Source: Cohnella cholangitidis (GTDB lineage: Bacteria; Bacillota; Bacilli; Paenibacillales; Paenibacillaceae). From it: DNA of 64,000 nt. The position numbers and the translations under genes were made by a program. Every line of letters begins with the position of its first letter. Positions within the stretch are counted from its first letter, which is position 1. The DNA lies in contig NZ_CP041969.1 of the NCBI RefSeq assembly GCF_014107495.1, positions 1-64,000 of the forward strand, written 5' to 3'. The notes below the pieces were generated by a model that did no database searches, had not been told where the DNA came from, and saw nothing but the letters and a program-made list of their open reading frames with translations. Of the stretch, positions 34,123-42,927 are shown one piece after another.

Positions 34123-35601
34123 TTAGAGTTGAACGGTCTTGGTTGCGATATTTTTGCAAAACTCGCTGTCATGCTCCACAAAAAGGATCGTTGGCGAGTA
34201 TTCAAGCAATAACTGTTCAATTTGCATGCGAGAAAGAATATCGATGAAATTAAGCGGCTCATCCCAAATTAACAAATGAGATTTTTCGCAAAGGCTTTTT
34301 GCGATCAGCACTTTCTTTTTTTGGCCGCCGCTGAAAGAAGCAATATCCTTCTCGAATTGAACTCTGGAAAAATCGAGTTTTCTTAGAATCGCTTTGAAGA
34401 GGCTTTCCTCAATCCCATGGTTATTTGCGTAGTCCGTTAAACTGCCCTGCAAATGCGAGGTGTCCTGCGAAACATAAGATATATTAAGCTGGCTTCCCTT
34501 TCTGAAAGCGCCGGAATATTGAATATTCTCGCCGCAGATCAGTTTAATAATGCTTGATTTGCCCGAACCGTTCATGCCGATTAACGCAATTCGATCGCCT
34601 TGCTCGATCGTAAAGCTAATATCCTTGCAAACCGTCTTCTCGCCGTAATGAATCGAAACATGGTCAAGCTCGGCAAGCTGGTTCTTATGATAGGTTAGTT
34701 GAGCGATTTTTAAGTTGTCGGAGTTTTCGATATTTTTAAGGAGCTTGGACTTTTCTTCCATGGCGGATTGCTGTCTATTTTCAATGGACTTAGAGCGTTT
34801 CATCATTTTAGCGGCCTTGTGGCCGACATACCCTTTATCGACCTTGGAACCTGAATTCAACGTTCCGTTTTTCGTTTTTTCCACTTCGTGCGACCAATTG
34901 CTTGTTCGCTTGGCGGATTCCGATAAGCGTTTAAAGTCCTTCCTTAGCTTTTCGTTCTCCGCAAGCTCAAAGTGATCTTGTCTCGTTTTATTTTCCCACC
35001 AATCGGAGAAATTGCCTCTTTGTATGTCTATGTTGGTCTTATTGATTGAAAGGATGTGATCCACGCAATGATCGAGAAAATATCTGTCGTGGGAAACGAG
35101 AATGAATCCGCTTTTGGCGCGCAAATAATGACTGACGACGGATCTCGCATTCATGTCAAGATGATTGGTCGGCTCATCGATTAACAGGAAACTATTTTCC
35201 TTAAGGAACAAGGCAGCCAGCAACACCTTCGTTTGCTCTCCGTTGGACAAGGACTCGAACGGCCGATACAAAACATCTTCAGAAACCTTTAGCAAGGATA
35301 GCTCGCGCATGAATTCCCAGTGAACATAGTCCGGAACAATGTCGTTGATGACATCAAGGGTGTTCAATTCCTTGTTCTCGACAGGGTAAGGGAAATATTC
35401 AAATTGGACATTTGCTGAAATTTTACCGCTGTACTCGTATTTGCCAAGCAACAAATGGAGAAATGTCGTCTTTCCTCTGCCGTTTCTCCCCGTAAACCCT
35501 AGTTTCCAATCGGTATCGATTTGGAAATTTACGTTTTCAAAAACATTATCATAGCTGCCGTCATAGGCAAACGTCAGGTTTGTCACGTTTATTAATGACA
35601 T
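34123..35601 (-). CDS. ABC-F ribosomal protection protein, Lsa-like
   Basis: 492 residues, two ATP-binding domains in one chain with no membrane segment. The first has Walker A GRNGRGKTTF, signature LSNGEQTKVLLA and Walker B FLLIDEPTNHLD; the second has GMNGSGKSS, FSGGQKKKVLIA and LLIWDEPLNFID. A charged linker of about 80 residues (near 200-290) is the antibiotic-resistance arm that reaches into the ribosome exit site. Lsa-type proteins give resistance to lincosamides, streptogramin A and pleuromutilins, but the exact drug range cannot be read from sequence. A transcription attenuator precedes the gene, and AGGAGG lies just before the ATG. Confidence 0.9.
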   Translation of the reverse strand: MSLINVTNLTFAYDGSYDNVFENVNFQIDTDWKLGFTGRNGRGKTTFLHLLLGKYEYSGKISANVQFEYFPYPVENKELNTLDVINDIVPDYVHWEFMRELSLLKVSEDVLYRPFESLSNGEQTKVLLAALFLKENSFLLIDEPTNHLDMNARSVVSHYLRAKSGFILVSHDRYFLDHCVDHILSINKTNIDIQRGNFSDWWENKTRQDHFELAENEKLRKDFKRLSESAKRTSNWSHEVEKTKNGTLNSGSKVDKGYVGHKAAKMMKRSKSIENRQQSAMEEKSKLLKNIENSDNLKIAQLTYHKNQLAELDHVSIHYGEKTVCKDISFTIEQGDRIALIGMNGSGKSSIIKLICGENIQYSGAFRKGSQLNISYVSQDTSHLQGSLTDYANNHGIEESLFKAILRKLDFSRVQFEKDIASFSGGQKKKVLIAKSLCEKSHLLIWDEPLNFIDILSRMQIEQLLLEYSPTILFVEHDSEFCKNIATKTVQL

Positions 35602-35620
35602 AAAATTATCCTCCTGTATT

Positions 35621-35764
35621 AAAAAAAATAAAGAGCCACAAGAAAGTTACTTTCCCGTAGCTCAAATAAATACAGTTAATCCAACCCTCTAAAAGGAGTT
35701 AGATAAGGATATATTGTTTGAGTGAAAAGATAAGTAACTTTCTTGCTTATAAAGAATAAAACAT
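35621..35764 (-). promoter_or_regulatory. Transcription attenuator leader of the ABC-F gene
   Basis: The leader has two competing RNA structures. The terminator stem (35633-35663) pairs GAGCTACGGGAAAGT with ACTTTCTTGTGGCTC and is followed by TTTATTTTTTTT (35621-35632). Upstream, GCAAGAAAGTTACTT (35732-35746) is fully complementary over 14 bases to AAGTAACTTTCTTG in the 3' arm (35639-35652), so it can act as an antiterminator. A five-codon reading frame MFYSL (35747-35764) ends just before the antiterminator segment; it lacks a clear ribosome site. Antibiotic-stalled ribosomes could shift the balance, as known for other ABC-F genes. The rest of 35665-35922 shows no gene. Confidence 0.83.
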
Positions 35765-35922
35765 GCGCAAAACAATGCTCGCATTAACGTTTTATTGATC
35801 TTTATTCTAAGCAAGAAGAATCACATTATCCGCTTCACTCCAATCCGTAAATTAAATGCATCTTACCATACCCGTTTTTGGATTTCAACAATGAAATCAA
35901 GGAATATCGATGATTCACCCCC

Positions 35923-36603
35923 TTATACAGACCTTGCAAGACGAAAACCGAGATCGTCGATACGGAACGTAGGATGGCTCCGGCGCCGGCAAGTCGCTCC
36001 GCATCCCCTTGCCTCTTCCGCCCAGCTTCCCCCGCGGAATACTCTATAGGAGCCGTATACTTTCGCGTCGTATACATCCCAACACCACTCCCATACGTTT
36101 CCTAACATATCATAAAGTCCCCACTCATTCGGGAGCTTCTTGCCGACCTCCTGTACCTTGCTCTCGGAGTTTTCGTCATACCAAGCGATCTCATTTAGCT
36201 CGCCGTAACGGTACCCATCCGTCCCGGCTTTACACGCATATTGCCATTCCGCTTCCGTTGGAAGACGATAACCGTTCGCCTCCCAGTTGCATGCGACACT
36301 TTCGTAATCATCGCTTACCGAGTAACATTCTTCCAGGCCCGACTGCCGAGAAAGCAAATTGCAAAAGAGAATGGCATCGTTCCACGAGACGTCCACGATC
36401 GGAGCTTGGCAATTGCCGCTTGGTTCAACTGTCTGTCGTACTGTCGAGAAATATAACTCTTGCGTAACCGGAACCGGCGCAAGCAGGAAAGAATTCACCT
36501 GAGTCGTCCAAAACTTTTTTATGCGATCGTCCCTTAACGCTATTTCGCCTGCAGGGATTTTCACCATCGGATACTCGGCATGGATACGCGGGATTGCCGA
36601 CAC
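35923..36603 (-). CDS. SUMF1/FGE-fold domain protein
   Basis: 226 residues of the formylglycine-generating-enzyme fold, recognised by the motifs GYRLPTEAEWQYACKAG, NEWGLYDMLGNVWEW, VFRGGSWAEE and the C-terminal DDLGFRLARS. Of the two catalytic cysteines of FGE, only the second appears to be present (Cys in ARGCGATC); the first is Glu. It is therefore more likely an EgtB/other SUMF1-like protein than a true sulfatase activator. GGAGGAAGATAA precedes the GTG start, which directly follows the TetR stop, so the two genes are one unit. No sulfatase is nearby. Confidence 0.8.
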   Translation of the reverse strand: MSAIPRIHAEYPMVKIPAGEIALRDDRIKKFWTTQVNSFLLAPVPVTQELYFSTVRQTVEPSGNCQAPIVDVSWNDAILFCNLLSRQSGLEECYSVSDDYESVACNWEANGYRLPTEAEWQYACKAGTDGYRYGELNEIAWYDENSESKVQEVGKKLPNEWGLYDMLGNVWEWCWDVYDAKVYGSYRVFRGGSWAEEARGCGATCRRRSHPTFRIDDLGFRLARSV

Positions 36604-37269
36604 TTATCTTCCTCCATTTCCATCAACGAAACTTCTCACGTACTTGTCGCAAATGTATCGGTTATCTTCGCCGTTCGTTGGCGGAATGTTCGTTACTCTA
36701 AAAAAACTCAGGCCGACTACCATCGCCAGCAGCCCATATGCAGCGCTTGGAGAATCTTCTACTGCCATTTGTCCCGTCGTCTTACCGTAATCGAAAATTT
36801 TCGCTATACCTTGAAGATCGGACAAATAACTCTTCGAGACGACTTCCTGTAAATTACGATCCAATACGGCTTTCGAGAAAAACTGTATAAAGAGCCTTGC
36901 TTGATCTTCATGCGGAATATACATCTTTTCAATTCCATCTAGCTGCGATACGTTAATCCTCATTTTCGAATCGTCGCGGAACGGCGGCAGGATGTGTTTC
37001 AACGTAACGTCCATCATTTCTTCGGCCGTCATGGTTTTATCGATATCCGACTGTATCTTAAGTCCATAGTAGGCCATGAAAGACTTGAACGCTTCGATCG
37101 TCAGATTATCTTTATTTTTATAGTAATAAGTCACTACTCCCTTGGAACAATCGGCGTATTCGGCAACCTTATCCAAAGTCATGCCATCGATCCCGTGAAT
37201 GCTAATGCAGGTCAGTGCTGCGTTAATGACCTCTGCTCGGCGTTTAGGTTCCATTCCTAATTTGGGCAT
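36604..37269 (-). CDS. TetR-family regulator
   Basis: 221 residues with an N-terminal helix-turn-helix (EVINAALTCISIHGIDGMTLDKVAEYADCSKGVVTYYYKNK) and a ligand-binding helical C-terminus. The sequence YYYKNKD at the end of the HTH is the common TetR pattern. It is divergent from the KAS III operon (252 bases between) and directly upstream of the SUMF1-type gene. A candidate half-dyad TGAACGGTCGG near 37301 lies before it. It may control both the SUMF1 gene and the divergent biosynthetic operon; this is inference from position. Confidence 0.9.
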   Translation of the reverse strand: MPKLGMEPKRRAEVINAALTCISIHGIDGMTLDKVAEYADCSKGVVTYYYKNKDNLTIEAFKSFMAYYGLKIQSDIDKTMTAEEMMDVTLKHILPPFRDDSKMRINVSQLDGIEKMYIPHEDQARLFIQFFSKAVLDRNLQEVVSKSYLSDLQGIAKIFDYGKTTGQMAVEDSPSAAYGLLAMVVGLSFFRVTNIPPTNGEDNRYICDKYVRSFVDGNGGR

Positions 37270-37521
37270 CGTTTCACCTATTTCTCGTTTTATTTATACT
37301 GAACGGTCGGAATAAAAAAAGTATACACAATACTTTATTTGCGGTCAAATGCCGTCCGGTATTATTTATCGTAAAGCACAGGAAATTCATACCATTTGTC
37401 GAATAGGAACAGTTGCGGTCGAAGACCGGCGGTACTACGCGAAATTGGTACTACCCGGTCGACGTTCTCTCCGTCACAATGGATATGTGAGAACGATGCG
37501 CATCGGAAAGGAGATTGAACC

Positions 37522-38523
37522 CTGAATACGCGAAAAGTCAAAATATATGGAACCGGTAAATATTTGCCGGGCCAGCCGATATCGGACTTAGACATGGACG
37601 AACGTCTCGGAACCGCTCCAGGCTGGACGCTTCGAATGACGGACGTCTCTTTCCGTCATTTTGCGGGCGACGGCGATACGGCGTCGTCGATGGGCGCCAA
37701 AGCCGCATTCGAAGCTCTCAAAGAGGCGAATCTGCAATTCTCAGATCTGGATTGTCTCGTAAGCGCGAGCGGCACCAAGGAGCAGGCTCTGCCCTGCTCG
37801 GCTGTATTCATTCAAAAAGCGATGGGAATGGAGCATTCGGGCGTACCCGCCTTCGATATCGATTCGACTTGCCTAAGCTTTCTGGCCGCGCTCGATGCCA
37901 TGTCCTGCATGATCGCAGCCGGACGGTACCGTTACGTGTTGATTGTCTCGTCCGAGATCGCCTCCGTCGGACTGGATTGGCAGCACAAGGAAAGCGCGGC
38001 CCTGTTCGGCGACGGAGCCGCCGCGGTCGTTATCGGCCCGGCGGGAGACGGCGAAAAGGCCGGAATCGCCGGAGCTTCCTTGCGAACGTTCAGCGCCGGA
38101 GCGGCTTATTCCGAAATACGAGCCGGCGGCACGAAGCATCACCCGCTTGGTCCCGCTCCCGCTCAGCCGAACGATTATTTGTTCCAAATGGACGGACCGG
38201 CTATTTTCAAAATGGCTTCTCGCCTTCTTCCGGCCTTTACGGATGAACTTCTAAGAAACGCAGGCACGAGAATGTCGGACCTTAAAGCCGTTATTCCCCA
38301 TCAAGGCAGTGCGATGGCCGTCCGTCTTATGCGCAAAAAATTGGGTATTTCGGAGCGGCAGCTCGTATATATCACGCCTCATCACGGCAATACGATCGCC
38401 GCTTCTATCCCCATGGGCCTTCACGAGTCGATTCGAACGGGTCGGATCGCAAGAGGCGATCGCGTATTGCTGATAGGTACGGCTGCGGGACTTACGCTGG
38501 GAGGGCTCGTCCTTGACTATTAG
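37522..38523 (+). CDS. 3-oxoacyl-ACP synthase III-like condensing enzyme
   Basis: 333 residues of the KAS III/FabH fold. Catalytic Cys is in DIDSTCLSFLAAL, catalytic His in AVIPHQGSAMAV and Asn in TPHHGNTIAAS, so the Cys-His-Asn triad is complete. The reading frame opens at CTG (37522), eight bases after AAAGGAG; the residues it adds (TRKVKIYGTGKYLPG) match the usual start of KAS III proteins, and no ATG, GTG or TTG start lies nearer, so a CTG start is likely. It begins a seven-gene overlapping operon without other fatty-acid genes, so it probably condenses acyl-CoA or acyl-ACP units for a special product. Confidence 0.85.
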   Translation: MNTRKVKIYGTGKYLPGQPISDLDMDERLGTAPGWTLRMTDVSFRHFAGDGDTASSMGAKAAFEALKEANLQFSDLDCLVSASGTKEQALPCSAVFIQKAMGMEHSGVPAFDIDSTCLSFLAALDAMSCMIAAGRYRYVLIVSSEIASVGLDWQHKESAALFGDGAAAVVIGPAGDGEKAGIAGASLRTFSAGAAYSEIRAGGTKHHPLGPAPAQPNDYLFQMDGPAIFKMASRLLPAFTDELLRNAGTRMSDLKAVIPHQGSAMAVRLMRKKLGISERQLVYITPHHGNTIAASIPMGLHESIRTGRIARGDRVLLIGTAAGLTLGGLVLDY

Positions 38524-39754
38524 AGCAGACTCGGGTTCTCTGCGAATTCTCCTCACCGGAGGGAGATCGCCGGCAGCTTTGGAATTGGCCCGCTTATTTC
38601 ATGCATCCGGACATCGGGTATTCGCGGCCGAGTGTGCCCCTTACCATTTGTGCCGGGTATCCCGGTCAGTCGAGCGCAGCTTCGCCGTACCCGATCCGGT
38701 TGGCGATCCGTCCGGATTCGTTCTGGCGCTGCGAACGATCGCGGAGACGAACGACATCGACGTACTGATCCCGACCTGCGAGGAAATTTTCCATATTTCC
38801 GGAGAACTTCACCTGTTCGACGGCGTCTGCCGGGTGTTCGCCGCTTCGCTCGACGAGATAGAGCGCGTCCATCACAAAGAGAGCTTTATTCGCTTCGCCG
38901 AGAGCATGGGCTTGCAGGTTCCGGTCACGAAGCTTATCGAATCCCCGGACGGTTGGTTGCCTCTTCTCGGCGATCCTCGGTTTCAACAAGGTCTCGTACT
39001 CAAACCGGCTTATTCCCGATTCGCTTCCCGAACGCTTTTGATAGATTCGCGCCACGGTTCGCTTGCCTCTAGTCAGCGGCAAGCTATCGTTTATCAACTA
39101 GCAAACGCAAAAGCGTCGCCTAACCGTCCTTGGGTTGCGCAAGAGCTGCTTCGGGGCGTAGAATGGTGCACCTATAGCGTAGCTCACGACGGCGTAATCG
39201 CGGCGCATGCCGCATACCGCAGCCGATTTCGCGTCGGGCGCGGAGCCAGTATTCATTATGAGCCGGCTAACCAACCTCAACTACTGGAGTGGGTTAAGCG
39301 CTTCGTTAGGCAAAGCGGGTTTACCGGCCAAATCGCGTTCGACTTCATGGTATCGCCGGACGGTGCCGTAACGCCGATGGAATGCAACCCCCGCGCGACG
39401 AGCGGCGTTCATCTGTTCCGATCGGACGGAAGATTGGTGGAGGCAATGCTGGCACCATCCGGCTTAATAGAGTCTGAATTCATCACTACCCCTTCGTCCG
39501 GAACGGGACGCGGGGCCATGCTATCCGCCGCGATGTTGTCGTTTGGGCTCATTCAAGCGGCCAGACAACGCATGCTTCGCGATTGGCTGCGAGCCTATAG
39601 GAACAGTCGCGACGTCGTCTTCCGATGGGATGACCCGAAACCGTTCGCCGAGCAATTCCGGCTCCTTGCATGGACTAAAAGGATTGCCAAAAGTCGGGGC
39701 ATCTCCCTTCAGGAGGCTTCGACATTAGATATAGAATGGAATGGTGAACGATGA
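38513..39754 (+). CDS. ATP-grasp domain enzyme
   Basis: 413 residues. An N-terminal Rossmann-like preATP domain (ILLTGGRSPAALELARLFHASG) is followed by the ATP-grasp fold (about 120-310): lysine in LVLKPAYSRFASRTLLI, acidic loop VAQELLRGVEWCTYS, and the metal-binding MECNPRATSGVHLF. The fold makes amide or thioester bonds through an acyl-phosphate. It starts with TTG inside the KAS III gene (11-base overlap), so the two are coupled. It may join an acid from the pathway to an amine or thiol. Substrate unknown. Confidence 0.85.
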   Translation: MTIRADSGSLRILLTGGRSPAALELARLFHASGHRVFAAECAPYHLCRVSRSVERSFAVPDPVGDPSGFVLALRTIAETNDIDVLIPTCEEIFHISGELHLFDGVCRVFAASLDEIERVHHKESFIRFAESMGLQVPVTKLIESPDGWLPLLGDPRFQQGLVLKPAYSRFASRTLLIDSRHGSLASSQRQAIVYQLANAKASPNRPWVAQELLRGVEWCTYSVAHDGVIAAHAAYRSRFRVGRGASIHYEPANQPQLLEWVKRFVRQSGFTGQIAFDFMVSPDGAVTPMECNPRATSGVHLFRSDGRLVEAMLAPSGLIESEFITTPSSGTGRGAMLSAAMLSFGLIQAARQRMLRDWLRAYRNSRDVVFRWDDPKPFAEQFRLLAWTKRIAKSRGISLQEASTLDIEWNGER

Positions 39755-40749
39755 CAAAGGCGCTTGTAACCGGCGCGACGGGATTCCTCGGGCGGGCGAC
39801 GGCCATTCGTCTTGCAGAACTGGGTTGGGACGTTACGGGCCTCGGCCGCGACGGGCATGCCGGACGGCTGTTAACCGCGCAAGGAGTTTCCTTCCTTCAA
39901 GCGGATTTACTCGACAAAGAAAAAATGGCGGCTGCCTGTGCAGATCAGGATTTCGTTATTCACTGCGCGGCATTGTCCTCGCCTTGGGGGCGCTACCGGG
40001 ATTTTTACGCAACCAACGTCACCGGGACGGAACATGTCGTCTCCGGCTGTATTAGCCATGGAGTGAAGCGGCTAGTACATGTCTCGACGCCAAGCGTTTA
40101 CTTCGATTACACCGATCGCTTGAATATTACCGAGCAAACGGCGCTTCCGCGGAAACCTGTTAACGCCTATGCCGCCACTAAGCTCATCGCCGAGCGTATC
40201 GTAACGGATGCGGCGGTCCGGGGCTTGCCGTCGGTCATCTTGCGTCCGAGAGCTATTTTCGGGCCAGGCGATACATCGCTCTTCCCCCGTCTGCTGCGCG
40301 TGAACGAGTCGCGGGGCATTCCGATTATCGGCGGAGGCCAAGCGCAGCTTGATCTAACCTTCATGGACAACGTCATCGACGGGCTTGTTCAAGCTTGCAC
40401 CGCGCAAGATAGCGCCACCGGACAGATTTACAATCTCACGAACGGCGAACCCGTCAAGCTGATCGAGCTGCTGCAGAGATTGTTTGCTTTGTTGGAATTG
40501 CCGCTTCGGACCAGATCCGTCTCTCGTCCGGTCGCGTTGGCAGCGGGGCGAGGAATGGAATGGCTATACCGAGCCTTCCCTTCGCTTGGGCAAGAACCGC
40601 AGTTCACGAGTTATACGGTTGGTTTACTCGCTTATAGCCAGACGCTTGATATTTCCAAAGCTCGTCGATCTCTTGGTTATGAGCCGCGAATCCGTATAGA
40701 CGAAGGATTACGACGTTTCGCGGACTGGTGGAGGAATGATCGTGCATGA
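39751..40749 (+). CDS. NAD-dependent epimerase/3-beta-HSD family, OleD-like
   Basis: 332 residues. The nucleotide-binding motif is TGATGFLGRATAIRL, and the catalytic pair is Tyr and Lys in AYAATKLIAE. The segment SSPWGRYRDFYATNVTGT and VKRLVHVSTPSVYFD is close in pattern to OleD, the reductase of bacterial olefin and beta-lactone synthesis. It overlaps the ATP-grasp gene by four bases and the next gene by four. In that pathway a KAS III-like enzyme makes a beta-keto acid that OleD reduces; the pairing here suggests similar chemistry. No OleC or OleB-type gene follows. Confidence 0.88.
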   Translation: MTKALVTGATGFLGRATAIRLAELGWDVTGLGRDGHAGRLLTAQGVSFLQADLLDKEKMAAACADQDFVIHCAALSSPWGRYRDFYATNVTGTEHVVSGCISHGVKRLVHVSTPSVYFDYTDRLNITEQTALPRKPVNAYAATKLIAERIVTDAAVRGLPSVILRPRAIFGPGDTSLFPRLLRVNESRGIPIIGGGQAQLDLTFMDNVIDGLVQACTAQDSATGQIYNLTNGEPVKLIELLQRLFALLELPLRTRSVSRPVALAAGRGMEWLYRAFPSLGQEPQFTSYTVGLLAYSQTLDISKARRSLGYEPRIRIDEGLRRFADWWRNDRA

Positions 40750-41609
40750 CTTACTCTCCACAGGAAACGGTCGAGCTTCTGCTCATGTCCGCCGGCTATT
40801 GCCTGCATCCCGAATTCGTAACGCTTCGCGGCGGTTCGATTCGTTCCGCGGCTTATCCCGCCGGCTTCGTTTGTATCCGTCACCCGTCGCGCGGCTGGAT
40901 TCTATTCGATACCGGCTATTCCTCCCGTTTTCTCGAGCTGACGAAGTCGCTGCCTTATTCGCTATACCGCTGGCTAACCCCGGTTCGGCTGCAAGAGGAA
41001 AATACCGCCGTTCGCCAGTTGGTTAAGTTAGGTATAAAAGCTGAAGATGTCCGTTACGTGATTCTCTCCCACTTTCATGCCGACCATATCGGCGGCGCGC
41101 GGGACTTCCCTTACGCCCGGTTTCTCTATCCGCAGGCGTCCTATGAAGCCGTTCGGACGCTCGGCCCCGTCCGAGCGACTCGCGCCGGCTTCATCGCGGG
41201 ATTGTTGCCGGATGGTTTCGCCGAAATCGGACAACCGATCGAGCGTGAGGGTAAGAGCGTATCTCTCCCTGACGGCATGCCCTTTAACGTCGGCCTCGAT
41301 ATTTTCGGAGATGGCAGTCTGATCGCGATTCAACTGCCGGGACATGCCGCGGGCCAGATCGGCCTGCTGCTCCGCACGGCTAACGCGAGAGTATTGCTCT
41401 GCGCGGATGCCGCTTGGTCTAGCCGGGCGATTCGCGAGAATCGCCCGCCTCATCCCGTAGCCGGCTTCGTGATGTCCGATCGATCGGCGTACCGCGATTC
41501 GTTCGAACGACTGCGAAGATGGCAAGCCGCAGATCCCGGTTTAATCATCGTACCTAGTCACTGCCGTGAATTTTTCGATATCGACAGCAAGGAGGTTCGC
41601 CGTCTATGA
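40746..41609 (+). CDS. Metallo-beta-lactamase-fold hydrolase
   Basis: 287 residues. The metal site HxHxDH is SHFHADHIGG (about 100-108); other ligands are His in LPGHAAGQIGL, Asp in LLCADAAWS and His in VPSHCREF, so the dinuclear site is complete. The spacing and the RHPSRGWILFDTGYS opening resemble N-acyl-homoserine-lactone lactonases. In this operon it may hydrolyse a thioester or lactone intermediate rather than quench signals. Overlaps of four bases at each end show tight coupling. Confidence 0.87.
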   Translation: MTYSPQETVELLLMSAGYCLHPEFVTLRGGSIRSAAYPAGFVCIRHPSRGWILFDTGYSSRFLELTKSLPYSLYRWLTPVRLQEENTAVRQLVKLGIKAEDVRYVILSHFHADHIGGARDFPYARFLYPQASYEAVRTLGPVRATRAGFIAGLLPDGFAEIGQPIEREGKSVSLPDGMPFNVGLDIFGDGSLIAIQLPGHAAGQIGLLLRTANARVLLCADAAWSSRAIRENRPPHPVAGFVMSDRSAYRDSFERLRRWQAADPGLIIVPSHCREFFDIDSKEVRRL

Positions 41610-42927
41610 AGAACGCAATTGCTTTTATCAAACATTACATGGACGGCAAAAGACGAGGGAGATGGGCCGATCGAGCGTCGTTCGAACGTTGGCGCGAAAG
41701 CCGGGTCGTCCGTCACGTCGATTTCGTCCGCGAACGATCCGCTTTTTATCGAGAATGGTGGGGGACGATCCCTTCCGCGCAGTGGCGGTCCTTTCCCCTA
41801 ATCGACAAATCGGTTATGATGGAGCATTTTGACCGTTTGAATACGGCTGGCATTACCAAAGCGCAAGCTTTTGGCTTGGCGGATGCAGCCGAACGATCGC
41901 GAGACTTCAAGCCGGCACTGGGCGAAGTGACGATCGGCTTGTCCTCCGGCACGTCCGGCAACCGCGGACTGTTCCTGGTCGGCGCTCGCGAACGGGCGGG
42001 CTGGGCAGGCGCGATGCTTGGCAAGATGTTGCCCGGCTCCATCCTCTCCCGTACGTCTATAGCTTTCTTCTTGAGAGCGAACAGCAATTTGTACGAATCG
42101 GTGCGTGGCAAACGGCTTTCATTCGCCTTCTATGATCTGCTCGATCCGATGTCGGATCATCTTGAGAGACTCGGGCGTCAGCAGCCGGACGTGATCGCGG
42201 CTCCTCCTTCGGTGCTTCGCGTGCTCGCCGAAGCGCTCCGAACCGGCAAGCTGGACATTCGGCCTCGGCGGATACTCTCCGTCGCCGAAGTACTGGATCC
42301 GCTGGACCGTGATTATATCGGTCAGGCGTTTGGTCAAACCGTCCATCAAGTTTATCAATGCACGGAAGGATTCCTCGGTTGCACCTGCGCGCACGGTACG
42401 CTCCACTTGAACGAAGATTTGGTCTATATCGAGAAGGAGTACGTACCGGGAAGAACGAGAACGTTCGTTCCGATCGTCACCGATTTCTCGCGCACGACGC
42501 AGCCGATCATCCGCTATCGGTTGAACGACCTGCTGACCGAGAGCGAACTCCCCTGTCCTTGCGGTTCTCCTTTTACGGCAATCGAACGAATTGAAGGCCG
42601 TTGCGACGATATTTTCTATGCGACCAGAGACGATGCACACGGGGAGCTCGTGACCGTATATCCAGACTTTGTGACGCGCGCGATCATCGGAGCCTCTCCA
42701 GCCCTTACTCAGTACCGGGCGTTCAGACGAGGCTGAACAAGTGGACGGTCGAGCTTGAAGTTTCGGAAGATCAGCGCGCGGCCACGGAGGAACTCGTCAG
42801 CCAGGCAATCGCGGCTTTATGCGAACGACTGCGCTGCCGAGCGCCGGAGCTTGACTTTGCCGCTTATTCGTATAGTTCCGCCGGGCTGAGGAAGCTGCGG
42901 CGCGTCGAGAGGAGATTCCAGCCGTGA
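41606..42927 (+). CDS. PaaK/F390-synthetase-like adenylating enzyme (frameshifted)
   Basis: About 440 residues when corrected. The phosphate-binding motif is GLSSGTSGNRGLFL (about 112-125); later motifs are VYQCTEGFLGC, an ATP-binding aspartate region, and QPIIRYRLNDLL. The uninterrupted frame stops at 42736; the next frame carries on with TRLNKWTVELEVSEDQ and stops at 42927, overlapping the next gene as GTGA. One base seems to be missing at 42716-42721 (CGGGCGTT). Such enzymes activate a carboxylate as an acyl-adenylate, here probably the pathway acid. Without the correction the C-terminal domain needed for the second half-reaction would be absent. Confidence 0.83.

Noticed and set aside
37295-37315. 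TGAACGGTCGG as a TetR operator
   Set aside because: Dyad matches only four of six positions; reported only as a hint in the TetR entry.
40746-41609. Calling the MBL protein a quorum-quenching lactonase
   Set aside because: The metal motif fits, but the operon context points to pathway hydrolysis, and substrate cannot be read from the motif.
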